Of a DNA stretch of 64,000 nt, positions 36,588 through 49,758 are shown piece after piece (within the stretch, counting starts at the first letter, position 1; each line of letters starts with the position of its first letter). The notes under the pieces were generated by a model. The model was not told the origin of the DNA, searched no databases, and saw only the letters and a list, made by a program, of their open reading frames with translations. Origin of the DNA: Dryococelus australis (lineage: Eukaryota; Arthropoda; Insecta; Phasmatodea; Phasmatidae); NCBI GenBank assembly GCA_029891345.1, contig CM057009.1, forward strand, positions 92,737,416 through 92,801,415, written 5' to 3'. Position numbers and translations under genes: made by a program.

Positions 36588-38593
36588 CGAATAGTTCCCC
36601 GTAGTCGCGGAAACGTAAATAAAAGTCTTCTTGCCATGCGAATTCAAATGTAATGATATTACGTCTTTATTGAATTATTTAATGGAAAGTCATAAAATGA
36701 ATTGTATAAATGCCTTCAAAAAGTAACATTTTCACTTTACAGTGAAACTGAAAAGAATAATCTTTACAAAAATATTTATGAAAATAAATGACAATCTTAA
36801 TAAAAACACGAAACATATTTGTATTAGAATTAGGCAACTAAGAGAACGCACATTGACCATGACCCTCACTTCGTAACATGTTTATGTCCATTGGTTATAT
36901 GGAGGAAGTTGGTATTCTGTTAATGCAGGCGGACCTACACATACAGCAGAAAATAACACTTCGTCGCTGATTTTCATATGATGAGAGGACATATGCGTGA
37001 TATATAGTTATTGCAATGTGCAGGTAACGAAATTAATAGTAATTGAGTCAATACACATTCTGTAGCCGATTCAATTGACTACTGAAGACCATCGTGCGTA
37101 AAGTAAAACGGAACAATAACCGAAGACCGCTTATGAATTAGCACTTTTCTCAGAGCGAGTGTTATTTCTTTACTACATACGGAACTTTTTTTAACGGTTA
37201 CAAGTGGAGAGAAACTGCTTTTCAACGCGTTACTTTTTTTATTCTTCTCGCTAATTACCTGGCGTTAACACGCTTCGTGAGGCTACGAATATGGCTAATA
37301 GAAAAAGACAAGTGGCGGAACTTACAAGGGGAGAGAGGCAACTCTCAAGCGCGGTTCTATTTAATCCTCGTCTTACGTGCGCCTATGCGTGCGGCAGACA
37401 AAAGGCACAAAAGACGTGCGTTAACGGAAAAAGTTCTTTATTAAAACTATTTCTTGGCTGCGTTCTCAATGTTCGCGTGTAAGCTATACAAAACATTCCT
37501 CTATGTTTTTACTGTGTAGACTACTTCACAATAAAACATAATAACATCAATAAATATTAAACAATTTTTTTCGTGCTGTAGGCCTATATTTAAAGTTATT
37601 TTTCATAAACATTTACAAGAACTAAGCATGGAGAGGACTAAGAGCAATTTGCAAAAAACATTACACATGATATTTAAAGGCGTTGAACTGAAAAAAAAAT
37701 AGTCGTATTGTACTTGAGTGGAAAACTGTTCGACCCGTAGATATTATACGCACTGTCAACTACCAGAAAATAAAAAAACTATTCTGTAAAGGGTTTTTAT
37801 ATTAACATATTTCTAAGTCACGCTTGTACTGGTCTTTTTGAGCCGTACAAACAATAACAACTAAGTCACTTGTTGAAGAAGGAAGTAAATGTACATTTGA
37901 AACATGTGACATTTGCACACTGAAGACATCTATGTAGTAATACAGAGGTAGCTGTATTTATTTACATTTTGTACATTATAGGAGACATTTGTCCATTTTT
38001 TTTGTCACTGTTAATGATTTTCGGTCAACACCTCTGAGTAAGCAATAGTACTGGAATGAATTAAGAAAATACATTTCAATTTGCCATGTTTTATTTAATG
38101 CAGAAAGTTTGGTTTATTTTACCTGTGTGACATAGAAACAGTAAAAGCATGATTTTGATAAGTAGTTAAGCAAAATATACGGTACCCCGTTTCTTTGTGG
38201 TAAATGATGTTAGCTATGGCAACATATATCTCGTTATATAGATTGGTGTCGAGCACTTATTATCTAGGAGTATGAAAAATTCGCGTCATTAGTTTATCTG
38301 GAGAAGGCATTTTCTGGTATTTTGTTCTAAAGCTACACAAACCTGTTTGCGGCATGCGCAATTTAGTTTCTAGATTCGAAACTCTTTAAAACGTACCATT
38401 GTTTAAATAATCAGTGGCGATACACGCTCAAGATGATACATATTTTTGCTTCACTGCAAACCAAACAACTTTCGAGGAAAATGTTTAGTTGACCTTAACG
38501 TACTGTATTAATAATTTGTCTTTGTCTAGAAGTGCTTCTGCTGTCAAGCAAAATAATATTATACTGCGTGTCGCCTATATAATAATAATTAGA
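36588..38593. other. Unannotated AT-rich stretch
   Basis: No gene or repeat is recognised. A 63-aa frame at 37,291-37,482 has no motif. Confidence 0.5.
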
Positions 38594-38804
38594 GTGGAGC
38601 GGAGGGATTTGGGCAACGAGAACCACTAGTGGTAAAACGAGGTGAATATGGAGCAGCGCCGGAATGTAAGGGTGGGAGAAACGGGAGGTCCCCGAGAAAA
38701 CCCGCTGACTAGTGGCATAGTCCGGTACGAATCCTACATGTGGAAATCCGGGAGCAGCCCCACCGGGACCCCTGGTTCGCCTTGGTAGGAGGTGAGAACA
38801 CCAT
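38594..38804 (-). mobile_element. tRNA-derived SINE, copy 6 (degenerate)
   Basis: The same body is seen (AGCAGCGCCGGAATG, CCCGAGAAAACCCGC), but the B-box area has lost bases: GGGACCCCTGGTTCGCC replaces the intact arrangement. The copy ends near the head. Similar TAATTAGAG and TAATTAAGA flanks may be a decayed target duplication. Confidence 0.82.
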
Positions 38805-38978
38805 CGTAATTAAGAAGTAAATCATTACGGAATTACGTTTATTGTACGTAAGAAAACATTAATAAATCAGTTCTATAGTCTTAAGTGCGATGCCATATTG
38901 CCTTGGAGATTAAACATTAAGTACAGTCTATTCGCGGTATCATCACACGTTTTGAATCAAACCTTTGAAAAATCACCC

Positions 38979-40680
38979 CATATATCGTCGTTAGACTGGC
39001 AAAGGGGCGTAAGTGCCAAATACGCCATAAGCGAGATACCTACTTCACCTAAGGATCTATAAAGTGTCACCTGATGAAGTGGCGTATCTCCATCTTGTCT
39101 GTATTGCTGTAGGGAGCAATCGTTTGTTAAGCGTAAGCGGCATATTTACACGATTCTTGGACACACGAAGTGGCGTAAGTGCCAGTAACTGTGCTGACAC
39201 TACTTCGTCAGTCCACATTTGTCTTTTAAATGGCGATTACGTCGTGGCTGGCGAAGCTTTAATATCCCAATGTCTTTTTTTCTCTATTATCATAAAGTTA
39301 CTAACTGCTTTATTATGTCTTAGGTAATTAATGTAGGCCTATATTTAAACATATGCAATATGTGTTAACTATGACACTTTTATCTGTGTGATTTGATTGT
39401 GACAGTATAATGCCAAGGCCAAGAAGCTATCGAAACAACATCCAGATAAAGTTGCTGCAGCAGTTTTTGATTTGCAACAGGTTATCTATTTATCTGTTTA
39501 GAAAGAAAGTGCAATATTTTAAAAGCGTCGTCCATCAACATACAACCTTACATGTCTTGCTATCTTTCATCACATTCTTGATCCAGAAGGAATAGTCATT
39601 ACAATGTTCCTGTATGTCTTGACGCACTCCGCCAGCTTTCGTGCGATCACCCTCAACTTCTTTGAGGCAACACCATGGACGAATCGAAGGAGATTATACG
39701 CACAGTGCGATTTCAACAGCGCTGTCTCACGCCAGTTATGTTTTCATTCCATGCCAACTGCCATCAATAGTGACTCTTGCATGTCCTGCTGCTCCATATG
39801 AATTTAGAGAAATCCTATCAAATGAGTTCTTAGACTATAAGAAACTCTCTGAAGACATTAGAACCAAGACTTATAAATACGTTCGTCTCAGGAAAACCAG
39901 TCAAATGGACTGTGATCTGCAAAGTTTTGGTAACAAAGATGATGTCAATTGTATTTACATCAAAAGTAGTCACTCTGTTGCAACCTATGAGAAGCTATCC
40001 ATCAAACGTCACGCTTTGGATTCCATGATATACGCTGTATCCAAAGTCAATGTTACTCCCACACCTTTGGCCTACGAAAAGTACAAGGACTTGGTCACAC
40101 TTTGTGTCGGCCCCAATTCTGTTTTTCGTAATCCTGTGTATCAGCAGTTCTACAAAGGGCTACCACACCTTGCACAGCCCCCGAATACATCTGCTATAAA
40201 TAAGTGACTTTTCAGTGGAACACTGTTGTGCTGTGTCAGTATTACCTTCGTGACAAACACTATAACCAGTGCTATAGTTTAGTATTATTCGTCACAATTT
40301 CACATTTTTATCTTTAGTGTACCTTAGTGCGCGTAAAATGTAATTGAATTTAATTTTTCTCTATTAAAACATTTATTAAAAGCAAATATGAATTAGCTTA
40401 ATTGCCAAGAACGATACAATAACTACAAATTCAGGACAGTTGGACTGGCGTATCTCCATTTACGTCCTTTTCTTACTTAAAATGGCTGCAGCTATCGAAC
40501 ATTTCATACTATGGTATAAACACCAACATATTGTACTATAGAATGGCCCATTACCTTGCACACTGACGTATTACTTATTAAACCAGAGGGGTACATTTAA
40601 TATCACTTTTCTTTAAAGTGTTATCCTGTAAAACTGTCAATGCGGCACTTAAGCCACTTGGTCAGACTAACGACGATATG
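38979..40680 (+). mobile_element. Element D: 1.7-kb TIR transposon with sub-terminal repeats
   Basis: The left end ATATCGTCGTTAGACTG (within 38,979-39,017) is the inverse of the right end (40,644-40,680), continuing to GTAAGTGCC on the left and TTAAGTGCC, inverted, on the right. Inside the ends the words GGCGTAAGTGCCA (39,006 and 39,172) and TGGCGTATCTCCAT (39,080 and 40,446) recur, like sub-terminal transposase-binding repeats. Coding remnants occupy 39.4-40.2 kb. Confidence 0.85.
39410..40207 (+). pseudogene. Remnant of a DDE-like transposase, not Tc1/mariner (element D)
   Basis: Reading across stops and frame shifts gives HPDKVAAAVFDLQQ, then KRRPSTYNLT, then ITLNFFEATPWTNRRR in the place where relatives, as I remember them, have a SD.CxGQNRN core. 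The last is an open stretch ending NPVYQQFYKGLPH. This order (FDLQ, YKRxLxTYN, SDxCxGQNRN, PVYxxFYxxL) recalls an abundant, mostly unnamed insect transposase-like family. The recall is from memory, without a search. The N-terminus is missing and the core motif is destroyed. The final 188-residue frame (39,641-40,207) is the best-preserved part. Confidence 0.6.
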
Positions 40681-40849
40681 AAGTGTTTTGTTCTTTCCTA
40701 ATTATGTCACGTATCACAAGCGTTTTAGCCTACTTTTCGAGGGAAAGAAAGGCTTATGAGATCACTTTCCTGTATATATAGATGTGTGTATGTGTGTGTG
40801 TGTCTGTTTGCCTATGCATGTGGTGTCCCATCCTTCAATTTTTAAACGC

Positions 40850-43030
40850 GTAAACCGAATATCACCAAACTCGGTAAACATATAGTACTAAGTAAGGACG
40901 CCCAACTTTTATAGTTTAAGACAACACCGGGCACTTACTTTAAAAATGGCGATCATTTTAAAATTTAGGGCGAGATGTATCTCGGAAACCATACAACCTA
41001 TTTTAACAAGATTTTGTATGCTGACAGCGCAAGTTGTAAGCATTATCTTCAGAGGTGAATTTAGTTGTTGATCCACCATTTTGTAAGACAGCGTGGTCTG
41101 AAAAAATAAAAATTTTACGTCATATCTCGAAAACTACTAAACATATTTTCTCCAAATTTGGCTCGAAAATTACACAACTTTTGGCCAGGTAAATGTGAGT
41201 AGTTAAACTTACTTATACACTTACTTTCAAAATATCGGCCATACACATATTTAAGGTTTATTTCTACATAACTACAATACCGTTTGACCAATTTCAATCA
41301 CATTTTGTACGCTGACAGTACCTATTACAAGCTTCATATAAACCAAACAACAACCAATTTTGTCAGCCATTTTTGGAGATAACGCCACATGAAAAAAGAA
41401 AGGTCTTATGTTATATCTAGGTAAACTACATAACCCATTTTCTTCAAATTTGCAAATAAATTATATTATGGTAGGCCAGGCAAATATAAGTTAATAAACT
41501 TAATTGGGCACTCATTTTCAAATGGTGGCCATTCAAATATTTTAGGGTTATTTGGTATAAATATCATACCATTTGGCCAATTGCTACCAAATTTCGTACG
41601 CTGACGGTGTGTATTACAAGCATCAAATAAGCCAAAAAAAAACTTTTGTCCGCTTTTTTGTAAGATAGCGCTACAAGAATTAATCAAGTTTTTGTGTAAT
41701 TTATTGGGGCATTGACAGATTCCTGCCAAATTTCGCAGTCAAGAAGTACTGCCGCAGTTGATAAGTACAAATATTTTCAAGTATGTCAGACACTTATTTT
41801 CAAAATTGAGCATAGTATGCTATATTTTCGAAAACAATTAATCAATTCCAACTTAACTTTGCATGCTTGGAGTAGGATGTAACAAACATCACACGTGTCT
41901 ACACGGAGCCTCTTTTGTACTCCATTTGGTAAGATAAGTGCTACACGAATAAATAAAATATTTGTGTCATCTCGGGAAACAATTTTCCGATTCCTACCAA
42001 ATACGGCAAACAAGTAGTACTGTGATAGGTAATGTTAAATTTATTAGATATGTCAGACACTTTTAAAATAACGACCATATAGATATTTTAGTGCTGTATG
42101 TTATATCGTCGAAACCATGTAATTAATTCTAACGAAACTTTGTATGTTGGCTGTATATTTTACAATAATCAAATGTGTACTCACAAAATCTCTTTTTTCC
42201 ACCATTTTGTAAAATAATATCAATTGACAGATTGAAATTATGTAATCTACAAAAATAAAAAAAACCGATATCTACCAACTTTGGAAAAAAATTCTCACCT
42301 TGGCATGCTATGTAAACTGATAAATTTTGAGAGGGCTAGACAAATATAAAACTAAAATAAAAGATATTTAATGATTATTATTCCAAGTGAGAGGGCTTTC
42401 AAAAATGATCACTTTACCGTGAATAGCCTGTAAGAGATTTAAATTTAACTTTGTATGTTTTTATCTATGACACTAACCGAATGTGCTAATATATAAACTA
42501 TTTTCCCTCCATTTATGAAAATCGTCATATGATCAATGGATGTTTTATGCCATACCTCGAGGACCAAACAACCGATATGCATACAGAGATCCTCCTTTGC
42601 TGGATATTTTGCATAGTAGTGTCAGGTGAGTAAAGTGAACATTTTGTCATATTCGCGAAATAATTTGACTAATTTACACAATATTTTGCACACCTACAAA
42701 ATGCCAAGTATAGTTATATAATTTAAATGGTGTCAGGCAATGATTTAAAAAATGGCGGCCATGTAAATATTTCCATATGTTTGGCATATCTATTTAACAA
42801 TTTCAATCAAACATTTTATGTTGACATAATCTATTACAAATGTCGTTTAAAGAACATGTTTTCAAAACATTTTCTAATATACGTGTATTACGAAAAAATT
42901 TCAGGTTTTCATGCCATATCTCGGAGACCAATAAACCGATTTCCATCAAATTTTTCACACAAGTAGCGTTATGGTTGGCCATGTAAACTTATATGTTTTA
43001 GTGGCTCAGAAAATTATATTTAAAATGATG
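40850..43030. repeat. Diverged tandem array, about seven units of 265-310 bp
   Basis: The core TTTTGTAYGCTGACAG recurs near 41,020, 41,310 and 41,600, and in decayed form near 41,864, 42,144, 42,456 and 42,820. It is preceded each time by a TCGAAAAC...ACCRATTTC-like segment and followed by TATTACAAG and CCATTTTGTAAGATA-like segments. Spacings are 290, 290, 264, 280, 312 and 364 bp. The 312-bp interval carries a MITE fragment. A microsatellite (TGTG) lies just before the array. Identity between units is low, so the array is old. Confidence 0.85.
42361..42434. mobile_element. MITE family 1, fragment
   Basis: The right half only: AGTGAGAGGGCTTTC then ATCACTTTACCGTGAATAGC, matching the right end of the copy at 17.2 kb and the left end of the copy at 49.8 kb. 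It sits inside the tandem array. Confidence 0.8.
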
Positions 43031-44105
43031 CCCGTGTAAATATATCACGCTAGTGAACCCTACCACTCAAAACATTAGACTGATTACATCTGAAGTTGAT
43101 GCTCCAAATCCTACCTCCGTTATACAGTTTATTTCAAGCGAGCTTAATTTTACGCGTTTTTGTGAATTAGAACCCTTGGTAAGTCACTCGTGTATTTTAA
43201 TTGTCATTGTACTTTTTCACATGTTTCTGGTTTCATCTCTAATGATGTTGCTGTCGATGAGATGTCAATGCCTACCAACCATCTAAGCTTTCAAGAACTT
43301 TACTAAAATTTATTTCCACCCACGTAGAGGAAAGTAGACTCATTAGTTATCAGTAACTTCTTCTATGGTCATTTTAACATAAAAGTATCTCATTTCTGGT
43401 CAAAATGAAATTATTCTTATATCTTATCTATTCCTTCTATAATATTTCATTTATAAATAATATGAATTAAAACAGAGATAAAATATATTTGTTGGCAATG
43501 CCTAGTACAACTGAGTTATAATGAAAATTATAATTTACTTTATTGCGAATGGTCTGAAAGTAGAATTTTAGCAGGGCTTCAGAAAAGTTGGAAGTAACCG
43601 TGAATGAAATTTACCGTATAACCCAAAAGTTATAGTAGTAGGGAAATATAAACTCCAGCACAACAGGGATTAAGGGGAGGATCGAGAATCTGACTTTGAC
43701 CTTAAGTTTTTCCACCCAAAATCGCTCATTTTCTCTCTAAATAGTATGATTTAGCCCAAAAAAAGCATCAAAATTTCTCCTTTTTCTTAAAAAAAAAAAA
43801 TTCCCGTTTTTCCCTAAAAATCTCCCTATTTTCCCTCAAAAAGCCATGCCATAGAATATGCAGTAGCGAACCCCCATTTCTGGGAAAAACTATACGAATT
43901 AAGGTGATTCGTGGGGCTTGTTATTGCTTCTAGACCAAAACAATGCGGAATCTAAGAAATCTATAAAATAAAAATTATTTTAATAATTATTTTATAGAAT
44001 TTAATACATTTTGATAATTAAAACCTTTAAACCTGTAAGTACGTATTAAGTGTTATATATCACCGGACTCGTCTTTTAAAGACGCATAAGATCGTGATTT
44101 CATAC
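43031..44105. other. Unannotated stretch with a dispersed repeat
   Basis: The block at about 43,488-43,630 is shared with the end of the window (see 63,765-63,975). A poly-A run near 43,789 and short frames only; no gene recognised. Confidence 0.45.
43488..43630 (+). repeat. Dispersed repeat, copy 1 (matches 63.77-63.98 kb)
   Basis: TTGGCAATGCCTAG, then CTGAAAGTAGAA, AGCAGGGCTT, AAAAGTTGGAAGTAA and TGAATG occur in the same order near 63,765-63,975 with scattered changes. The family is unknown. Confidence 0.65.
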
Positions 44106-44109
44106 CACC

Positions 44110-44335
44110 ATTCTGTATCTTTTTTTAATGCTCTCCATCTCTTTCTCTCTTTTGTTTCTCTCTTATTCTCTGATTCCATCTCTTTCGCTCTTATATCTTT
44201 CATTCCATAGGTTTTCTCAGAGTCCTGCCATTTTTTTGTTGTTTCGTTCTCTCTCTTTCTCACATGTCTCTGGTATTCGCTTTCTCTCTTTCCTTTCTCT
44301 CTTGTCTCTCTTTCCATTCTCTTTTGTCTTTCACA
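44110..44335. repeat. Pyrimidine-rich (CT/TTC) low-complexity tract
   Basis: Long strings of TCTCTC, TTTCTC and related words. Translations on either strand (Ser/Leu-rich or Lys/Arg/Glu-rich) are composition artefacts. Confidence 0.9.
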
Positions 44336-44880
44336 ATAGTTCGATTAGTCGCATTTCTTCATAACGCCATTTTCATAGTTCCTTCATCGCATGCTAGAGT
44401 GCACGAATCGTCAGTGTGTATATTTATTTATGAATTTAAATATGTAACTTTCCTTACAGGAAAAGGTATATAAAAATTATTGTAATGTACATTCGAAGCA
44501 GGACTTTGTAAAACATATCCAATTTTCAATACCTTATTTTAAAAAAAAATTTACAGTTTTTCTTAATATTTTACCTTATTCAATTTGTTTTTACCTTTGT
44601 ACGAAAATTAAGTCACCTAGCCTTATAATCACACACGCATACAGGCGCCGACAGGTCCGCCAGGGCAAACACACCAGAAGAGAGATGTACGTGCAGTGCC
44701 GTAGGCAAGCACTGTGCGGCGAAAGCAAGGGAGGCCGGTGACCGTGAGGCACTCGGCTGACCGGCCTTGTCAATCAGTCATCTATGAAGAGATAATTTTA
44801 TAAATAAGTAGAATTATTTAATTTTTTAAAATTTATCATTTGAAAAATGCAGGAAAAAATCTGTAAAATATACAGTAAAT
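44336..44880. other. Unannotated stretch
   Basis: A short GC-richer patch at 44,640-44,770 lies in AT-rich DNA. No gene recognised. Confidence 0.45.
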
Positions 44881-46000
44881 TGTATTTTAAATGCTATTAA
44901 CGATACAGACCATATCAACCACCATACCTCAGACTTACTGATCAGTCATAAGAGTCAATTATATTGACTACCATTTTATCCCATCTAACTTCATCAGTTA
45001 CACATATAAACAAGCCATTCCAGCAGCCGAGCCAATCAAATATTCCAATCATAAGCTCAAACTATGCTATCATAAGATCAATACTATTAAGTAAACATCT
45101 ATGACACCCATACAGTTTTAATTCCCAGATACCATATCATACCAACCAATCATACTAAAAAACCATACCAGCTAAGCATTACCAACTAAACTTCCCATCA
45201 AACAATTCCACTCTTTCAAACTAATTACACAATTAAAAAATTCTCCCCACACCATCGAAGCTCCACTTCTGTCACACTGCCAAAGCAATCGGTCATGGGA
45301 TCAGATCATACCAATCAATTTAATGAGTATACTACCCATACAAGCAAACCCTACAACCAAGTCATTCCATTAAGTCATGCCATCAAGATGTACCAGCCAT
45401 AAAAAACCATACAGGCAGTCTACACCAGCAGCCAATACCATCATATTACTCCATCCATTTCAACTCTTCCAAGAGAAAACCAACCACGAAGACATGTCCA
45501 GAGACCATACCAAACAAAATAAACTAGTCAGGCATACCTACTAACTATATTATCAGAACAAGCTACCTATAACAACAATGCAGAAAGGTCCTACAGTAAA
45601 AACGTTCTAAAGCACCTCTACCAATTATGAGTCTACATACAATTCATATTATTATCACACTGACCAACATAATATTCAAGCCATACATTTCGACCGTCTA
45701 TACTAAACATCACACCTGACATCATATCTCCTTCCCTCCAGTTTAACATCCATACAGAAATGTTACAGCCAGAGACAATGCTACTTTGTCAAAAAATCTC
45801 CCTCCTACCATCAGCCCAAACCACTACATAGTCCCAATCACACATTTAAGACATTGCTGCTGCCATACTGATAGGCCATACAAGCAAGACACACCACCAA
45901 ACCAGTCAACCAATGAATATACCCAGGTCGTCATATAGAATAGTTTAAAAAACAGGAGAGATCACACTCACATCTTTAGCAAATCTCTCGAGGGGTTAGA
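44880..46000. repeat. C/A-rich, G-poor satellite-like tract (CATACCA words)
   Basis: The + strand is dominated by A, C and T, with recurring CATACCA, CCAATCATACC and ACCATAC words and few Gs. No fixed period could be established by eye. The same words appear inverted (GGTTGGTATGG) at 57.9-60.7 kb. Confidence 0.65.
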
Positions 46001-46831
46001 TCTCTCGAATGGTAGACGCGAGTACGGCCGACCAACTTGCAAAGGAGATGAAGGCAAAAGGCAGGGCAGGGCTAGACTTGTTCCAACATTACCGCTAGGA
46101 GGGGTGTGTGTCGACGACATTACATTTGTTCCCCACCACCCGACTAGATCACATTCACCTAATATGACAGCCCGCGAGGGTATCAGTACAACTCTTGGAA
46201 ATAGCAACTTTACAGTTCTCTACAGAACAAATTTAACAAGCTATCGCATTACATAAAACTTACATAGATCTCGCCCATAACGCACAACCCTATGCAAATG
46301 TCCCAACAGGCGAATGGCTGTCACTGATCGTTTTGTCAACGACTCATACGAACCAACATGTCTAGGGTGAAAAGTAAATCTCCATTCTTAATATACTTTC
46401 CACACACAAACATACATCACTACACACATGCAAACTCCATTGCACACACAACCATGCACACACATGCACACACAAAAACAGAATGAAGTAAATACATGTA
46501 CCTTCATCGCTTGCTATCAGTCTGGTTTACCTAAACACACCCACCATTTATATCTTTCGTGAATGAAGTAACATACGAGGGAAGAAAATATTTTATCTAA
46601 AATCCAGCAATGGGTAATTAAACATATCATAAAGGTTATATTGCATTACTTTTCTAAAAAACATTTATGCAAAACTCTTAAAAAAAGTATCTCCAAATAC
46701 ATCTTACACACAAGAAATAAATAACATTTATACCTTATTCGTATATCACACGAAGGCAAATACTATATTTATATATATGTACGGAAGGACGTAGGCTCAA
46801 ACATTCTACCAGCCCTTACCTATACAGAAAC
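46001..46831. other. Unannotated C/A-biased stretch
   Basis: It contains a CA-rich microsatellite near 46,430-46,480 and no recognised gene. The strand bias of the flanks continues. Confidence 0.45.
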
Positions 46832-47730
46832 AAGATATTCCGTTTACTATAAAATATTCGCTATAAGTATTACATCTCATCCCTACTATAGACAAGCATT
46901 TTGAACACTCTTCGCAAACATGTTAACACCATAACATGATATTCTATTTACTAGAGAGCATTCCCTATAAGAAATAGTTATGTTAGTGCCATCTCAACTC
47001 CTATATTCCACTTTCTTATAAACTTCTTTTAAAATCCATGATATAGTGTGATTGTTTGATGCATTCATTTGTTTTTCAGACTTTTATACAATTTTTTTAC
47101 ACGTGCCGATATGCCAATGCTTCATTTACAGAAACGGAGACCTCACCCACATCCGATATTATTATTAAGTTAAATATGTCGACCAGATTTCTCCCAATGC
47201 CCAATCATAATTTTATGTCATATAAAACAACTATATAGACCAAACATCCATATACCCATCGAAATAGTGTTTAAAATATCTCGTAATATTATAACTTGGG
47301 GGTGGGGAGGGGATAGAAAGGAAATGTATTTAGACAACACTTTAAAACCAATAATGGGCGACTCCAAATCAATTGTTAAGTCGGAAAATGTAAATAAGAG
47401 TAAATTGTTAAAAGGGGGAACATGTAAGAGTCAATGAATATTTAAATGCCCCAAAGTGTAATCCCTGGACTCGCAATAAACCTGAAACAATAATAAACTT
47501 ACTCATAAAAAAAAGAGGTTAACTTCACTACCTGTAAAATAGGACGACCACAAATCTCTTGGCTAGTATGAGACCCTAGAAGCACATAATGTCTCAAAAC
47601 ACTGCTGGTCATTAATTTAAATATAGCTTCAATTTAAAATAAAAAATATAAGCCAGGAAAGAAATGGAAAAAATATTTGCTGCGAGATACACTAGGACCG
47701 TTTCATGGTTTTCAGTACCAGTGCGGGGGG

Positions 47731-48290
47731 TTACAAGGTGTCTTGTAGGTCTCCCAAACTTACATGTACTTAAAGTAACTAGCTTATATATCCGCCCCCC
47801 CAAAAAAAAACATCTTCTTGCACGAGAGAGGAGGTAGGTTACAAAGTGTCTTGTAGGTCTCCCAAACTTACATGTACTTAAAGTAACTAGCTAATATATC
47901 CGCCCCCCCCCAAAAAAAAATCTTCTTGCACGAGAGAGGAGGTAGGTTACAAGGTGTCTTGTAGGTCTCCCAAACTTACATGTACTTAAAGTAACTAGCT
48001 AATATATCCGCCCCCCCCCAAAAAAAAATATCTTCTTGCACGAGAGAGGAGGTAGGTTTCAAAGTGTCTTGTAGGTCTCCCAAACTTACATGTACTTAAA
48101 GTAACTAGCTAATATATCCGCCCCCCCCCCCAAAAAAAAATCTTCTTGCACGAGAGAGGAGGTAGGTTACAAGGTGTCTTGTAGGTCTCCCAAACTTACA
48201 TGTACTTAAAGTAACTAGCTAATATATCCGCCCCCCCCCCCCCAAAAAAAATAAAAACATCTTCTTGCACGAGAGAGGAGGTAGGTTACA
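47731..48290. repeat. Tandem repeat, five units of 108-114 bp with growing C-run
   Basis: Units start with TCTTGTAGGTCTCCCAAAC at 47,741, 47,849, 47,957, 48,067 and 48,177 and end with GAGAGAGGAGGTAGGTT. They are nearly identical except at a C-run/A-run junction. The C-run is 7, 9, 9, 11 and 13 long from left to right, and this alone changes the period. The high identity implies recent amplification. Confidence 0.95.
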
Positions 48291-49758
48291 TGGGAAATCA
48301 ACTGTGTGTTAGAGAAATAGTAGAACAATGACTACACTACAGTTAAAAAAAAGCACATGTTTATTAATAATAATCAGAAACAATAATAACATTTAAATTG
48401 AATAATCAACATGTAAATATTAAAAATAAAAACACAATCATACTATAGGCACAGTTACCATTTAGTTATTAGTTGTGAGTATAAGAGAAAAATTGACACA
48501 CAATGTAAAAATCAAACTTGGAAGATACTTTACAGTTTTATTTGAAGACTTTATAGAATTTCCTCTGATTTTATGAGTGGAGTCGTAGTTATGTAATTAA
48601 AACCAATTATGATGGTTTGTTAACCAAAGTGAATGCCTTTATTTTGTCAAACACAAATAATCTTATATTCACAATCAGAAAAAAAGATTATCTATTACAT
48701 GTGAAAACAATAAACGAGAGAAAATATTTAAGCGTAGGCTCGCAGGCCTCTTTAAAAAGTCAGTAAAGTATTATCAGGAGTTAGAAAATCCAAAAAATGA
48801 GAATCTGTTAACTATTAAAGAACTCAATTACGTTTTAGGCAAGTGGGCCCTTTGTGTCACAAGGTTAACTCGTTTTCAACCTTAAACATAATTGCATATG
48901 GAAACATGGAAAGCCTTTAAAGAACAATAAGTGGCTATTTACTCCTTCAAATCCGATTATAACTCACATTTAGAAAGAGATAGGCCTGAATATTTATTAT
49001 CTATAAGTAAAAGGGGGAAGTCAAATAAATATAAATCTCATTCGATGCAAATAATTACTATAGGAGTACTTAACAAAATACCGTCGTTGTTCGCTTGTTG
49101 TTGGCTACAAGAAAGTATTTAAAATCCCAGTGCCAACTTAAGAACGTTTCTTCAAAAACACCAACGCTCATAAGAGTTCCAAAGTTAAAATTACTGGAAG
49201 CAAAAAATATATTCCCCACTTCAGTAGCATCATCAGTTATAACGTCTAGCAAAAGGAAGTCACAGCTCATTAGCAACAGGTCGTATCAGCACTAGACCTC
49301 TTATCCATTTATTAGAGTAGCTTCTACCCTCGAACAATCACCTTAAAAGATGACTGCCATGACATCTCCCTCTCTCAACAAAGTATGTTCTTATACTGCT
49401 CTACTCTAAACCCTAAAAATACGACTATTTAAAGGCTAGGAAGGACCAATTTTCCTGCGAAGCAGAGAAAAGTGCTCCGACCCAGCAAAAGCAAACAAAC
49501 TTGGAATAAAAATACTTATCGCATAATGACGATTCTCCAATGGACTCATCTGAACCGCTCTCGCCTCACGACCGTCCGCCTCGATGTCTAGTCTTCAATA
49601 AACATGGCGCACCTGGTCTCGCCTGATGTCGTGGCTCTCGGTAACATGACGCCGACCAATCAGAAGCTACCACACACATGTGCGACGGCTCACAAACCCA
49701 ATATCAGCACCAAATTAACCCCCATTACCCCGGATTGTCCTACACTTTCTGTCTGCTG

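Noticed and set aside
41115-42013. Several 60-87-aa frames on the minus strand
   Set aside because: They recur with the period of the 285-bp array and are not conserved between units.
44060-44364. Lys/Glu/Arg-rich or Ser/Leu-rich proteins
   Set aside because: Produced by the CT-rich low-complexity tract.
47731-48290. CRISPR array
   Set aside because: The repeat units are contiguous, with no unique spacers, in a eukaryotic context. It is an ordinary tandem repeat.
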